Shown: positions 8,929 to 18,707, numbered from the stretch's first letter. The stretch is DNA of 64,000 nucleotides from Erwinia sp. JUb26 (GCF_003751505.1 NZ_RJVB01000011.1:62001-126000), one strand, 5' to 3'. The notes: generated by a model from the letters alone, not told the origin. Translations and numbers: made by a program.

Positions 8929-9891
8929 ATGATCAAGAAAATCGGTGTACTGACAAGCGGCGGCGACGCCCCAGGTATGAACGCTGCAATCCGCGGCGTC
9001 GTGCGCGCGGCGCTGAGTGAAGGACTGGAAGTTTTTGGTATTTATGACGGCTATCTGGGCCTGTATGAAGATCGCATGGTTAATCTGGATCGCTACAGCG
9101 TATCCGACATGATTAACCGCGGCGGCACGTTCCTGGGTTCTGCACGTTTCCCTGACTTCCGTAAAGACGAAGTGCGCGCGGTTGCCATTGAAAACATGAG
9201 AAAGCGCGGCATTGATGCGCTGGTGGTGATCGGCGGTGACGGTTCCTACATGGGTGCCAAGCGCCTGACCGAAATGGGCTTCCCGTGCATCGGCCTACCG
9301 GGTACGATCGATAACGACGTTGCCGGTACGGACTACACCATCGGTTATTTCACCGCGCTGGAAACGGTAGTGGAAGCGATTGACCGCCTGCGCGATACCT
9401 CCTCTTCGCATCAGCGTATTTCTATCGTTGAAGTGATGGGCCGCTACTGTGGCGATCTGACCCTGGCCGCGGCGATTGCCGGTGGCTGTGAGTTCATCGT
9501 GCTGCCGGAAACGCCATACACCCGTGAAGAGCTGCTGGCGGAGATTAAAGCCGGTATCGCTAAGGGTAAAAAGCACGCGATTGTGGCGATCACCGAGCAC
9601 ATCTGCGATGTAGATGAGCTGGCGAAATATATCGAAGTTGAAACCAAGCGTGAAACCCGTGCAACGGTGCTGGGCCATATCCAGCGCGGCGGCGCACCGG
9701 TAGCCTACGATCGTATTCTGGCTTCGCGTATGGGGGCCTATTCCATCGAACTGCTGCTGCAGGGCTACGGCGGCCGCTGCGTTGGTATTCAGAACGAGAA
9801 AATGGTTCACCACGACATCGTTGATGCGATTGAAAACATGAAGCGTCCGTTTAAGGGCGACTGGCTGGAAACCGCCAAAAAGCTTTACTGA
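8929..9891 (+). CDS. pfkA: 6-phosphofructokinase I
   Basis: PfkA makes fructose 1,6-bisphosphate from fructose 6-phosphate and ATP, the committing step of glycolysis. The 320 residues equal E. coli PfkA. ATP-binding [11 protein letters not shown] begins near residue 9, GGDGSYMGA follows, and [19 protein letters not shown] carries the catalytic Asp127. ATG 8929 was chosen over an upstream in-frame codon (8824) lying in the promoter. A terminator follows at once. Confidence 0.99.
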   Translation: MIKKIGVLTSGGDAPGMNAAIRGVVRAALSEGLEVFGIYDGYLGLYEDRMVNLDRYSVSDMINRGGTFLGSARFPDFRKDEVRAVAIENMRKRGIDALVVIGGDGSYMGAKRLTEMGFPCIGLPGTIDNDVAGTDYTIGYFTALETVVEAIDRLRDTSSSHQRISIVEVMGRYCGDLTLAAAIAGGCEFIVLPETPYTREELLAEIKAGIAKGKKHAIVAITEHICDVDELAKYIEVETKRETRATVLGHIQRGGAPVAYDRILASRMGAYSIELLLQGYGGRCVGIQNEKMVHHDIVDAIENMKRPFKGDWLETAKKLY

Positions 9892-9901
9892 TAAAAAACA
9901 A

Positions 9902-9926
9902 GGCGCTGCGCTCCAGCGCCTTTTTT
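9902..9926 (+). terminator. Rho-independent terminator after pfkA
   Basis: GGCGCTG (9902-9908) pairs with CAGCGCC (9914-9920) around CGCTC, followed by six T. Confidence 0.93.
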
Positions 9927-10035
9927 ATGCAAAGTGTTATTCCATAAAGTTATTACAGCTTCTTTTTAATTCTTTAATTCACAGTCTGCTTTATGTCACG
10001 CTCCTTCTCAGATTAAACCTTTGGGAGTGCGTGCA

Positions 10036-11025
10036 ATGAAGAAGTGGAGTGTGGGAATTACCCTGTTACTGGCCTCAACCAGCGTGCTGGCGAAGGATAT
10101 TCAGCTGCTGAATGTCTCTTACGATCCAACACGTGAGCTGTATGAGCAATACAACAAAGCGTTCAGCGCTCACTATAAGCAGGAAACCGGTGACAACGTG
10201 GTGATTCGCCAGTCGCACGGCGGCTCTGGCAAACAGGCAACGTCGGTGATTAACGGAATTAAAGCGGATGTCGTTACTTTGGCGCTGGCCTCGGACGTTG
10301 ACGCCATTGCAGAACGCGGCCGCATCGATAAAAACTGGATCAAACGTCTGCCGGATAACTCCGCGCCGTACACCTCGACGATTGTCTTCCTGGTACGTAA
10401 AGGCAACCCTAAACAAATTCACGACTGGCCGGATCTCATTAAGCCAGGCGTCTCTGTGATTACCCCGAACCCGAAAACCTCCGGCGGCGCACGCTGGAAC
10501 TATCTGGCGGCCTGGGGATGGGCACTGGATCAGAACAACGGCGATCAGGCGAAAGCACAGGAATACGTCAAATCGCTGTTTAAGAACGTTGAAGTTCAGG
10601 ATTCTGGCGCACGTGGTGCGACCAACACCTTCGTTGAGCGCGGTATCGGTGACGTGCTGATTGCCTGGGAAAACGAAGCGTATCTGGCGGTGAACAAACT
10701 GGGTAAAGATCAGTTTGAAATTATCACCCCAAGCGAGTCAATCCTGGCCGAGCCGACCGTTTCCGTGGTGGATAAAGTGGTCGACGAGCGCGATACCCGT
10801 AAAGTTGCCGACGAGTATCTGAAGTATCTCTACTCGACGGAAGGCCAGACTATCGCGGCCCAGAACTTCTACCGTCCGCGTGATGAGGCGGTTGCCAAGA
10901 AATTTGCCAGCACCTTCCAGCCGGTGAAGCTGTTCACTATCGACGGTAAGTTCGGTGGCTGGACAACGGCGCAGAAAACCCACTTTGCAGAAGGTGGAAC
11001 CTACGATCAGGTGATGAAGCGCTAA
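10036..11025 (+). CDS. sbp: Periplasmic sulfate-binding protein
   Basis: Sbp captures sulfate in the periplasm for the CysTWA ABC importer. The 329-residue precursor equals E. coli Sbp in length. A signal peptide (about 1-19, ending SVLA before KDIQLL) is followed by the SBP_bac_11 fold with conserved [32 protein letters not shown] and [19 protein letters not shown], which line the sulfate cleft. ATG 10036 starts directly at the signal peptide; a short upstream extension (10021) is unlikely. Expression is likely under CysB, by family knowledge only. Confidence 0.97.
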   Translation: MKKWSVGITLLLASTSVLAKDIQLLNVSYDPTRELYEQYNKAFSAHYKQETGDNVVIRQSHGGSGKQATSVINGIKADVVTLALASDVDAIAERGRIDKNWIKRLPDNSAPYTSTIVFLVRKGNPKQIHDWPDLIKPGVSVITPNPKTSGGARWNYLAAWGWALDQNNGDQAKAQEYVKSLFKNVEVQDSGARGATNTFVERGIGDVLIAWENEAYLAVNKLGKDQFEIITPSESILAEPTVSVVDKVVDERDTRKVADEYLKYLYSTEGQTIAAQNFYRPRDEAVAKKFASTFQPVKLFTIDGKFGGWTTAQKTHFAEGGTYDQVMKR

Positions 11026-11051
11026 ACGCCGATCGCAAGCACCACAATAAG

Positions 11052-11073
11052 GGCCGACACTGTCGGCCTTTTT
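11052..11073 (+). terminator. Rho-independent terminator after sbp
   Basis: GGCCGAC (11052-11058) pairs with GTCGGCC (11062-11068) around ACT, followed by five T. Confidence 0.92.
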
Positions 11074-11209
11074 CGTTTTTACACTGATGAACAGATCCGG
11101 TTTCTACGTGAATCTTCTCGCCGCGAAAGCGCTTCCTCCGATGATTTCACATGACCAAACGGCCCGCTTCGATTACATTGTGAACGATCGATGGCTGAGG
11201 TAAAAATTG

Positions 11210-11956
11210 ATGCATGGAAGAAAGCGTTTAGCGGTTTTGCTGGTGGTGGTGATAGCGGCATCGGCTGGCGCTATGGCCCTGTATTTTAATCACAATGCCG
11301 ATGCGCTTTGGAAGATTGTCAGCCAGCAGTGCGTGGCGGGCGAGCAGCAGAAAAACGATCCGGCCCCGTGCAGCCTGGTCAGTGAAGCCGACGGCTATGT
11401 GGTGCTGAAAGACCGCAACGGCGCGCTGCAGTTTCTGCTGTTGCCGATCGCAAAAATAACCGGCGTTGAGAGCGACAAATTACTCAGCCCGGCCACGCCG
11501 AACTTTTTATCCGAGGCCTGGCGCGCCCGGCATTTTATGGAAGAACGCCGGGGAGCGGCAATTAACGACCGGGTCTATTCGCTGGCGGTGAATGCACAGT
11601 GGGGACGCACGCAGAATCAGCTGCATGTGCATATCTCCTGCCTGCGGGCCGATATTCGCCAGCAGCTGGATGAACTCGATAACACGCTGAATGCGCAGTG
11701 GCAGACGCATAAACTGGGTAAAAACAACTACGTTATGCGGGCGATGACCCGCGATGAGTTTAAGCGTACCAGCCCGTTTATCCGTATTGCCAACGAACTG
11801 CCCGGCGCGCACGAACACATGGGTCGTTACGGCATCGCGATTGCCGCGCTGAAAGACGGACGGCGGGCGCTGATGGTGGTGGAGCGCAACTGGCTGCTTT
11901 TGAACCGGGGTTCTGCGGAAGAGCTGCAGGATCACAGCTGCGCGCTGCTGAAATAG
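11210..11956 (+). CDS. cdh: CDP-diacylglycerol diphosphatase
   Basis: Cdh hydrolyses CDP-diacylglycerol to CMP and phosphatidate at the inner membrane. The 248 residues (E. coli 251) have one N-terminal membrane anchor (about 7-25) and a HIT-like catalytic core with RTQNQLHVHISC (the His-x-His motif) and a conserved ELPGAHEHMGRYGIA segment. ATG 11210 has GAGG nine bases upstream; an adjacent in-frame TTG at 11207 is less likely. The order pfkA-sbp-cdh matches E. coli, but tpiA, next there, is 10 kb away here. Confidence 0.94.
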   Translation: MHGRKRLAVLLVVVIAASAGAMALYFNHNADALWKIVSQQCVAGEQQKNDPAPCSLVSEADGYVVLKDRNGALQFLLLPIAKITGVESDKLLSPATPNFLSEAWRARHFMEERRGAAINDRVYSLAVNAQWGRTQNQLHVHISCLRADIRQQLDELDNTLNAQWQTHKLGKNNYVMRAMTRDEFKRTSPFIRIANELPGAHEHMGRYGIAIAALKDGRRALMVVERNWLLLNRGSAEELQDHSCALLK

Positions 11957-11957
11957 T

Positions 11958-11981
11958 CAGGCCGGATTTCTCCGGCCTGTT
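11958..11981. terminator. Hairpin between convergent cdh and yhjD
   Basis: CAGGCCGGA (11958-11966) pairs with TCCGGCCTG (11971-11979) around TTTC. The T tract is only two bases, so termination strength is uncertain; placement between convergent genes suggests it acts both ways. Confidence 0.55.
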
Positions 11982-11985
11982 CACG

Positions 11986-12984
11986 CTATTTTTCCGCCAG
12001 TTTCGGGTCGTCTTTATACTGTGCGGTGGCAATCCACGCCGCGCAGAACAGCGTCAGACGGGCAAAGAAATAGAAGAACGCCATCAGTCCCAGCACGGAA
12101 CCGAAAGCGGCTCCGGACGGCGAAGAAGCCAGCTTCGGCAGCGTCAGGGTCATAATAAATTTAATCACCTCAAAGCCAATTGCCGCCAGTAGCGTACCGC
12201 GCAGCAGCGCTTTTTTACGCGGCTTGTGGCGCGGCAGGATCCAGAAAATCCACAGGAACAGCAGATAGTTGGCAAATATCGAGATCGACAGGGCGATCGT
12301 CGTCATCGCTGGCCTCAGCCATTCTATACCTTCCAGCCCCAGCGCCCGCACGATCGTCGCCTGTGCCGCACCGGCAATCGAGGTCAGCGACAGCGTGATT
12401 ATCAGCGCCAGCACCAGCCCGGTCAGCGAGATAAAATCGCGAGAATATTTGAACCAGACTTTTTCCTGATCCTGCGGTGTCCGCTCCCAGACGTCACGCG
12501 ACTGGGCGCGTATCGCTTCACGCAGATTACCCATCCAGCTGATACCTGAATACAGCGCCACCAGCAGACCGGTTAACCCGACCGTCGTACGCTGCTGAAT
12601 TGCCGTATTCACCGTATTCTTTAACGTGGACGCCAGGGCGGGATCGCTGATGCTGCTGACGATCTTATCGATCAGCTCGGTCAGCAGATCCTGATTTGAG
12701 GCCAGCAAAAAACCGACGGCGGCAAAGGACACCATCAGGATGGGGATTAGCGAAAGAAAGGAGAAATAGGTAATCGCTGCGCCAAACTGGCTGCCCAGCC
12801 GATCGTTAAATCGCTCACCCGCACGAATAAAATGCGCCACCGCCGGGATCGCGCGGAACCAGCTGACCAACCGGGAAACCCGGGTGATGGATTTATCGAC
12901 CGTATGATTCCCGGTTTTGATGTTGATTAGCGGTTTTTCCGCCGTGGTTGTTGCCTGGGGATCGCGCCGTTGAGTATCCGCCAT
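11986..12984 (-). CDS. yhjD: Inner-membrane protein YhjD (YihY/BrkB family)
   Basis: A 332-residue polytopic membrane protein very like E. coli YhjD (337), including FNDRLGSQFGAAITYFSFLSLIPILMVSFAA, the SGISWMGNLREAIRAQSRDVWER loop and the FGSVLGLMAFFYFFARLTLFCAAWIA end. About six membrane segments. In E. coli, YhjD variants suppress loss of lipid A biosynthesis and it is a proposed lipid or LPS-precursor transporter; function is not settled. The start at 12984 (ATG) was chosen over a TTG at 13023 because AAAGGACAGAG precedes it. It follows a LysR gene, as in E. coli (yhjC-yhjD). Confidence 0.9.
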   Translation of the reverse strand: MADTQRRDPQATTTAEKPLINIKTGNHTVDKSITRVSRLVSWFRAIPAVAHFIRAGERFNDRLGSQFGAAITYFSFLSLIPILMVSFAAVGFLLASNQDLLTELIDKIVSSISDPALASTLKNTVNTAIQQRTTVGLTGLLVALYSGISWMGNLREAIRAQSRDVWERTPQDQEKVWFKYSRDFISLTGLVLALIITLSLTSIAGAAQATIVRALGLEGIEWLRPAMTTIALSISIFANYLLFLWIFWILPRHKPRKKALLRGTLLAAIGFEVIKFIMTLTLPKLASSPSGAAFGSVLGLMAFFYFFARLTLFCAAWIATAQYKDDPKLAEK

Positions 12985-13038
12985 GAATCTTTCTCTGTCC
13001 TTTAGATTAACGTTTAATTGCAAATTATAGCCTGCCGA

Positions 13039-13938
13039 TCAGGCAACGTAGCGTTTCAGCGCCTGGCTCAGCCATTCAATGAACACCTGAACCCGTCGCG
13101 CCTGGTTACGGCGATGCGGCCAGAGCAGCGACAGCTGCATCGGGCATGCCGTGAAATGCGGCAAAATCTCAATCAGTTTTTTTTCTTTCAGCGCGTTTTG
13201 CACGCCCACCCGCGGTACCTGAATAATGCCCAGACCAGCCAGGCAGGCCGAGCGGTAGGTTTCCGTGCTGTTAACGGTGACTGCACCGCCGGTTTTAATC
13301 AGCGTGGTGGTTTTACCATCAAAATATTCAAAGCCGCCCGACTGAACGCCGAGCTGCTGGCTGTAATGCACCATCGCATGCTGGGACAAATCCTTAAGCG
13401 ATTCCGGCGTACCGAAGCGTGCAAGGTAGTCAGGGCTGGCGCAGTTAATCAGAGGAAGGTGGCCCAGCGGTCGTGCGACCAGCCCGGAGTCCTCTAAAAC
13501 GCCCACGCGAACCACGCAGTCGAAGCCCTCACGCACCACATCCACCCGACGATCGCTGCTGCTCAGCTCCAGTTCAATGCCCGGATAGTGCTGCAGGAAC
13601 TCGGGGAGCAGCGGGATCAGATAGCCACTGGCAAGGCTGACTGGCATGTCCACCCGCAGCCGTCCGCTGAGCGTGGCGGGATCGTGCTGGAACATCGAAT
13701 CCATCTCTTCCAGCGTGGCCAGCACATCACGGCAGCGTTCGAAGTAAATCTGACCGTCCTGGGTCAGCTGTACCCGCCGTGTCGTTCGGTGCAAAAGGCG
13801 CGAGCCAAGGCTATTTTCCAGCGCCTGGATCTGGCGTGACAGGCTGCCTTTTGGTAGCCCGAGGCTGTCGGCGGCACGGGTAAAACTCTGCATTTCCGCC
13901 ACGCGTACAAACACTTTCATTGTGTGTATTTTATCCAT
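13039..13938 (-). CDS. yhjC: LysR-family regulator, YhjC-like
   Basis: A 299-residue LysR-type regulator: winged helix (1-60, MDKIHTMKVFVRVAEMQSFTRAAD-LGLPKGSLSRQIQALE) and a periplasmic-binding-protein-like effector domain (90-295). It resembles E. coli YhjC (RcdB) and precedes yhjD as there. It is divergent from the SDR gene at 14054, with 115 bases between, so the SDR gene is its most likely direct target; yhjD may be cotranscribed. The effector is unknown. Confidence 0.85.
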   Translation of the reverse strand: MDKIHTMKVFVRVAEMQSFTRAADSLGLPKGSLSRQIQALENSLGSRLLHRTTRRVQLTQDGQIYFERCRDVLATLEEMDSMFQHDPATLSGRLRVDMPVSLASGYLIPLLPEFLQHYPGIELELSSSDRRVDVVREGFDCVVRVGVLEDSGLVARPLGHLPLINCASPDYLARFGTPESLKDLSQHAMVHYSQQLGVQSGGFEYFDGKTTTLIKTGGAVTVNSTETYRSACLAGLGIIQVPRVGVQNALKEKKLIEILPHFTACPMQLSLLWPHRRNQARRVQVFIEWLSQALKRYVA

Positions 13939-14053
13939 TATTTCTCTTATTGTTGTTAGTAATGGAACAGTGAAGCGTAGTTAACGCTATTTATAGTTCA
14001 TCCGAGCAGTAATATCCTGTTTTTTGTCCACAGCCCACTCCCTGGAGAAACAA

Positions 14054-14812
14054 ATGAGCGAGAAAATTGCACTGATCACCGGCGGAAGCCGCGGTTTAGG
14101 CCAAAATGCAGCGTTGAAACTGGCAGAAAAAGGGGTTGATATCATTTTGACCTGGCACAGTAAAGAGCAGGAAGCCCAGGCGGTAGTTGCAAAAATTCAG
14201 GCGCTGGGTGCGCGCGCAGTGGCGCTACAGCTGGATGTGGGTGACAGCAGCCGCTTCGATGCCTTTGCCGAACGCGTGCGGGAAACGCTGCAAAAAGAGT
14301 GGCAGCGTGACAGCTTTGATTACTTATTCAACAATGCGGGAACCGGCCTCTATACGCCGTTTGTCGATACCACCGAAGCGCAGTTTGACCAGCTGGTGAA
14401 TGTCCATTTCAAAGGGCCGTTCTTCCTCACCCAGAAGCTACTGCCGCTGATTACCGACGGTGGGCGCATTCTGAACGTGTCCAGCGGACTGGCGCGTTTT
14501 ACGCTGCCGGGTTCCGGCGCTTATGCGGCCGTCAAAGGAGCGATGGAAGTGTTGACGCGTTATCAGGCGAAAGAGCTGGGCGCGCGCGGGATTGCGGTTA
14601 ATATCCTCGCTCCCGGCGCGATTGAGACGGATTTCGGCGGGGGACGGGTTCGGGATGATGCGGCAATGAATGCGGCGATTGCCGCTCAGACCGCGCTGGG
14701 CCGCGTTGGCCTGCCGGATGATATCGGCAATGCCGTCGCCGCCCTGCTGAGCGAAGAGTGCCGCTGGGTTAACGGCCAGCGCATTGAAGCGTCAGGCGGG
14801 ATGTTCCTGTAA
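14054..14812 (+). CDS. SDR-family oxidoreductase
   Basis: A 252-residue classical short-chain dehydrogenase/reductase. The cofactor motif TGGSRGLG is at about residues 9-16, NNAG at 93-96, and the catalytic Ser (NVSS, 143-144), Tyr157 and Lys161 (YAAVK) are present, so it should be active. Substrate cannot be read from the sequence; 3-oxoacyl-ACP reductase-like annotation is common for such proteins but unproven. GGAG precedes ATG 14054. It is divergent from the LysR gene, a frequent regulator-target pairing. Confidence 0.85.
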   Translation: MSEKIALITGGSRGLGQNAALKLAEKGVDIILTWHSKEQEAQAVVAKIQALGARAVALQLDVGDSSRFDAFAERVRETLQKEWQRDSFDYLFNNAGTGLYTPFVDTTEAQFDQLVNVHFKGPFFLTQKLLPLITDGGRILNVSSGLARFTLPGSGAYAAVKGAMEVLTRYQAKELGARGIAVNILAPGAIETDFGGGRVRDDAAMNAAIAAQTALGRVGLPDDIGNAVAALLSEECRWVNGQRIEASGGMFL

Positions 14813-14825
14813 TTCGGCGTGTGTC

Positions 14826-15677
14826 CTACAGCCGGATAGCGCCATCCAGCACCGTGACCGTCTGGCCACCGATCCACACGCCGTCGCTGGCGTAGGTGAC
14901 CGAGACTCTTCCGGCCCGCTGGATGGCGGTTCCCTGATGAACCACGTAGTCCAGTTCCACGCCCCGCGCCTGGAAATAGCGCGCCAGACAGGCGTTCGCA
15001 CTGCCGGTTACCGGATCTTCCGTCAGTGAGCCTTGCTCAATCAGCAGTCCGCGCACCTCGTAGCCGTCGGCCACGCCCTTAAGCGGTCCAAACGGCATCA
15101 CGCCATTAACGTTGGATTTCTTAATCAGCCGGGCAAATTCCACGGCGTCCGGTTTGATCGCCAGCACCGCTTCGGCTGACTTCATCGGCACCAGCAGCCA
15201 GCGAATTCCCATATCGGCCACCATCATCGGCAGCTGATCTTCCAGTTCATCGCTGTTCAGCGCACTGGAAATGGGGGCATCGCTAAACGGCGTCAGGATC
15301 GCCTCCGGCGAGGCGAAAGCCAGCGCGCCGTCATCACCGATGCGGATTTTCACCAGCCCGACGCCGCACTGCTGCACGATCTGCTGCGGCTGATTCAGCG
15401 AGATACCGGACTCAAGCAGAGCGTGCGCCGTACCCAGCGTGGGGTGACCGGCAAACGGCAGCTCCATGTCCGGCGTGAAAATACGCACGCGATAATCCGC
15501 CGCCGGTTCGGTTGCCGGTAAAACAAAGGTGGTTTCGGAAAGATTGGTCCAGCGCGCGATGGTCTGCATCTGCTCATCGCTCAGGCCGTCGGCATCCATA
15601 ATCACCGCCAGCGGATTACCGTTAAACGGCATGGAAGTAAAAACATCAACCTGTTTAAAAGGGCGTAGCTGCGTCAT
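14826..15677 (-). CDS. PhzF-family isomerase/epimerase-like protein
   Basis: A 283-residue member of the PhzF/YddE family, named for the phenazine isomerase but widespread in bacteria with no phenazine genes. It has the diaminopimelate-epimerase fold with the expected motifs: FNGNPLAV near residue 18, NLSET with the catalytic Glu at about 48, FAGHPTLGTA and the C-terminal EDPVTGSANACLA. No other phenazine gene is nearby, so a small-metabolite role is more likely. AGGAA precedes ATG 15677. It is convergent with the SDR gene. Confidence 0.85.
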   Translation of the reverse strand: MTQLRPFKQVDVFTSMPFNGNPLAVIMDADGLSDEQMQTIARWTNLSETTFVLPATEPAADYRVRIFTPDMELPFAGHPTLGTAHALLESGISLNQPQQIVQQCGVGLVKIRIGDDGALAFASPEAILTPFSDAPISSALNSDELEDQLPMMVADMGIRWLLVPMKSAEAVLAIKPDAVEFARLIKKSNVNGVMPFGPLKGVADGYEVRGLLIEQGSLTEDPVTGSANACLARYFQARGVELDYVVHQGTAIQRAGRVSVTYASDGVWIGGQTVTVLDGAIRL

Positions 15678-15805
15678 AACAATTCCTGTAACCGTAAGAT
15701 TCCTATGGGTACTGACCACCCAGTGCGATGATTCGTCGCGGGGGTTGTCAGCTTCGTTGATTATGGCTATTACTAGAGAATATCAGATAAAAAAGTGACC
15801 ATATT

Positions 15806-16429
15806 ATGCTGAAAATACTGGGAAGAGCGTCTTCAATCAATGTCAGAAAAGTGCTGTGGCTGTGCGATGAGTTAGGCATCCCCTTTGAGCGAGAAGAGTG
15901 GGGCGAAGGGTTTCAGTCGCCGAAAGAAAGCGCCTTTAAAACGCTGAACCCAAACGCGCTCATTCCTGTGATTCAGGATGATGATTTCATCCTGTGGGAA
16001 TCCAACACCATTATTCGCTATCTGGCGAACGCGTACGGTGGCGAATGGCTTTATCCGCAGGATCCGCGTTCGCGTGCACGTGTCGATCAGTGGATCGACT
16101 GGCAGGCCACCGAGCTGAACACCTCGTGGCGCTATGCCTTTATGTCGCTGGTTCGCCATTCCCCGGCGCATCAGGAGCCCACTTTGCTGGCGGCGGCCTG
16201 CAAGGGCTGGGAATACACCATGGGGATCCTCAACCAGCAGCTGGAGAAAACCGGCGCTTACGTATCCGGGGACAACTTCACGCTGGCGGATATTCCGGTG
16301 GGCCTGTCGGTGAACCGCTGGTATGAAACCCCGCTGGAACATGCCGAGTTTCCTGCCGTGCGCGCCTATTATGAGCGTCTAACCTCGCGTCCGGGCTACG
16401 CCGCCTGGGGACGAAACGGTACGCCATAG
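15806..16429 (+). CDS. Glutathione S-transferase family protein
   Basis: A 207-residue cytosolic glutathione transferase. The N-terminal thioredoxin-like domain (1-80) has the [10 protein letters not shown] active loop, [10 protein letters not shown] with the cis-proline, and the glutathione-binding [11 protein letters not shown]; the C-terminal helical domain (88-205) has the [11 protein letters not shown] motif. It resembles E. coli YliJ (GstB) in outline. The substrate is unknown. It is convergent with the MocR gene next to it, with only three bases between their stops. Confidence 0.85.
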   Translation: MLKILGRASSINVRKVLWLCDELGIPFEREEWGEGFQSPKESAFKTLNPNALIPVIQDDDFILWESNTIIRYLANAYGGEWLYPQDPRSRARVDQWIDWQATELNTSWRYAFMSLVRHSPAHQEPTLLAAACKGWEYTMGILNQQLEKTGAYVSGDNFTLADIPVGLSVNRWYETPLEHAEFPAVRAYYERLTSRPGYAAWGRNGTP

Positions 16430-16432
16430 TTG

Positions 16433-17887
16433 TTACGTCACGCCAGCAGCAATACCGCTCATTTCGCAGGCGACAGCCCCCGTGCGCTGTAGCGCCCAGA
16501 TGTAGCGCTCATTAAACGGGTAGCAGCAGGAGAGGCGCAGGGCGTTATTACAGCGCTCGCTCAGCGTGTAAAGCGCACCGGGGGTCAGGCAGATTTTCTC
16601 CTGCAGCAATCGATGGAACAGCTCAACGCTGTCGATATTGCCGGGCAGTTCAACCCAAAAAACAAAGCCTCCGCTGGGACGGGTGGCACGGGTTCCGTGC
16701 GGGAAATGGCGGGCAATAATACCGCGTGCTTCCTCCAGCTGGGCGGCATAGCGGCGGCGCAGCGAGCGCAGATGGTGATCGTAGCCGCCGGACTCCAGAA
16801 AAATCCCCAGCGTTTCCGACAGCAGGCGAGACTCGGCCAGCGAGGAAACGGATTTCAGCCGGGCCAGCTCCTGGCTGAAACGGCCGGCGGCAATCCAGCC
16901 GAGATGGAAGTCGGGTGCCACCGTTTTGGTAAAGCTGCTGCAGTACAGCACCCAGCCGTTTTCATCAAAGGCTTTTACCGCAGGCGTCAGCGGCCAGCAG
17001 AACTGCAGCTCCGCATACAGACCATCTTCCAGCAGCGGCACCTCGTACTGATTCACCAGCCGCGCCAGCCGCTTTTTCCCCTCCAGCGTCATGCTGCTGC
17101 CCAATGGATTCTGCGCGTTCGGCATGGCGATAACCGCCTGAATGCGCCGCTCCTGCAGCATCAGCTCCAGTGCATCCAGCGACAGCCCGAGCTGGGGATC
17201 GGTGGGGATCTCCAGCACATTTAGCCCCAGGCTGGCGATCAGTGGGAAGAGGTAAAAATAGGTCGGCGTTTCCAGACCAATGCAGTCGCCGGGCCGGGTG
17301 ACCGCGCGCAGCGCCAGCTGGAGCGCTTCCATACAGCCGTGGGTGAGCGTCACGTCGTCCGTACTGATGCGAATACCCAAATCCATTGAGCGGCGGGCGA
17401 TTTCCCGACGCAGGCGCAGGCTGCCCGGCGGCAGGGCATAGCGGCCAATCAGGTCGGGTTCGCGGCGCAGCAGGGAAGCCATGATACGGCTGATTTTTGC
17501 CGTGGGAAAAAAGTCGCTGTTCTGCGGGCAGGCCAGCGAGATATTGGTGTAGTCGGCATGGTTCTGGGCGGCAAAAACCGCATCGATCAGGTCGAGTTTT
17601 TTACTGCCCGGTGAGCGAACGCTGCTGCGCGGCGGGGACTGGTAGGTCAGCGAGGGGAGCGCATCGCGTACGTAGTAACCGGACTGCGGCCGCGCCTCAA
17701 TCAGGCCGCGATCTTCCAGAATACCGTAGGCGGTCAGTACGGTGTTGACGCTGACCTGGTGGCTGGCCGCACAGCGCCGAATGGCGGGCAGTCGGCTGCC
17801 GGGCATAAACGTACCCTGCTGGATAGCGGCAGCCAGCGTTTCGGCCAGATTGTGGTACAGCGTTGCCTGCGGTTCGGTAATGGACAC
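16433..17887 (-). CDS. MocR-family PLP-dependent transcriptional regulator
   Basis: A 484-residue fusion of a GntR winged helix (about 8-76, with SRLPAIRRCA and SVNTVLTAYGILEDRGLIEARPQSGYYV) and an aminotransferase class I/II domain (115-470). The pyridoxal-phosphate residues are kept: Asp288 (LLEDGLY) and the Schiff-base Lys321 (SSFTKT). Such regulators sense PLP and often an amino compound. It is divergent from a LysE-type exporter, with a long dyad (17905-17941) between them, so it probably regulates that exporter and itself. Confidence 0.9.
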   Translation of the reverse strand: MSITEPQATLYHNLAETLAAAIQQGTFMPGSRLPAIRRCAASHQVSVNTVLTAYGILEDRGLIEARPQSGYYVRDALPSLTYQSPPRSSVRSPGSKKLDLIDAVFAAQNHADYTNISLACPQNSDFFPTAKISRIMASLLRREPDLIGRYALPPGSLRLRREIARRSMDLGIRISTDDVTLTHGCMEALQLALRAVTRPGDCIGLETPTYFYLFPLIASLGLNVLEIPTDPQLGLSLDALELMLQERRIQAVIAMPNAQNPLGSSMTLEGKKRLARLVNQYEVPLLEDGLYAELQFCWPLTPAVKAFDENGWVLYCSSFTKTVAPDFHLGWIAAGRFSQELARLKSVSSLAESRLLSETLGIFLESGGYDHHLRSLRRRYAAQLEEARGIIARHFPHGTRATRPSGGFVFWVELPGNIDSVELFHRLLQEKICLTPGALYTLSERCNNALRLSCCYPFNERYIWALQRTGAVACEMSGIAAGVT

Positions 17888-17904
17888 AGATCGCTCCTCA
17901 ACTA

Positions 17905-17941
17905 ATGGGTACAGTGATAACTAAAATCACTTTGTACCCAT
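17905..17941. promoter_or_regulatory. Inverted-repeat operator between the MocR gene and the LysE-type exporter
   Basis: ATGGGTACA (17905-17913) is the exact reverse complement of TGTACCCAT (17933-17941), and the inner arms GTGAT (17914-17918) and ATCAC (17926-17930) also pair. The second arm set has two extra bases, so the dyad is slightly asymmetric. No T-run follows, and the place between divergent regulator and exporter points to a protein-binding site, probably for the MocR protein. Confidence 0.75.
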
Positions 17942-18025
17942 AACAATACTGTTTTTCTGCATCTGTTACCATTACGGCAGAGTGAATACACTGGCTGCAT
18001 TCACCCGGAATGTAGGAACTCTCTT

Positions 18026-18613
18026 ATGCTCGATCTCTCTTTTGTCAGCTATGTCACCGTTATGTCGATTACCCCAGGCCCTAACAACCTGATGCTGGCG
18101 ACCTCCGGGGTCAATTTTGGTATGCGCCGTACTCTGCCGATGGTTACCGGGATTATGCTGGGCTGTGGAATACAGACCGCGCTGGCCGGGGCGCTGCTGG
18201 AAGTCCTGCTGACGTGGATGGGGGCGATAAGGCTGCCGCTGACGCTGCTGGGCTGCGGTTATCTGCTGTGGCTGTCGTGGAAGATTTTCCGTTCCGGCGC
18301 GCCGGAACTGCGTGGTAAAGCGCGTCCGATGACCATGATTGGCGGCGCGCTGTTTCAGGCGGTGAATCCAAAAGCCTGGCTGATGGCAACCAACGTGGCG
18401 CTGATGTACACCGTCAACAGCAGTATTCTGGCGGTCATGGTTGGGTTTATGGTGCTGAACCTGCCCTGTATCCTGGTCTGGGCGATGATGGGCGATCGTC
18501 TTGGCAAGCATCTGCAGGTGCAGTGGAAGCTTCAGCTGTTTAACACGGTAATGGCGCTGTCACTGCTGGCAACAACGCTGTGGATGCTGGTGGAGGCTAT
18601 CCAGCTGGCCTGA
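18026..18613 (+). CDS. LysE/RhtB-family amino-acid exporter
   Basis: A 195-residue inner-membrane protein with five or six hydrophobic segments and the family signature SITPGPNNLMLATSG at residues 14-28, plus the NPKAW motif near 118. Members export amino acids such as lysine, threonine, homoserine, leucine or cysteine; the substrate here cannot be told from the sequence. Divergent pairing with a PLP-binding MocR regulator suggests control by an amino compound. A terminator shared with mqo follows. Confidence 0.88.
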   Translation: MLDLSFVSYVTVMSITPGPNNLMLATSGVNFGMRRTLPMVTGIMLGCGIQTALAGALLEVLLTWMGAIRLPLTLLGCGYLLWLSWKIFRSGAPELRGKARPMTMIGGALFQAVNPKAWLMATNVALMYTVNSSILAVMVGFMVLNLPCILVWAMMGDRLGKHLQVQWKLQLFNTVMALSLLATTLWMLVEAIQLA

Positions 18614-18633
18614 ACCATTAAATCTAGCGCAAG

Positions 18634-18660
18634 AAAAAAGGCGGATATCCGCCTTTTTTT
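18634..18660. terminator. Bidirectional terminator between the LysE-type gene and mqo
   Basis: The palindrome GGCGGATATCCGCC (18640-18653) is flanked by an A-run (18634-18639) and seven T (18654-18660), so it can terminate both convergent genes. Confidence 0.92.
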
Positions 18661-18707
18661 GCCTGTATCAGACTGTTCGTCGAGGAGAGGGTGTCCCTGT
18701 CCCGGCG

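Noticed and set aside
15660-15805. Phenazine cluster suggested by the PhzF-family gene
   Set aside because: No other phenazine gene is near, and PhzF-like proteins are common without phenazine synthesis.
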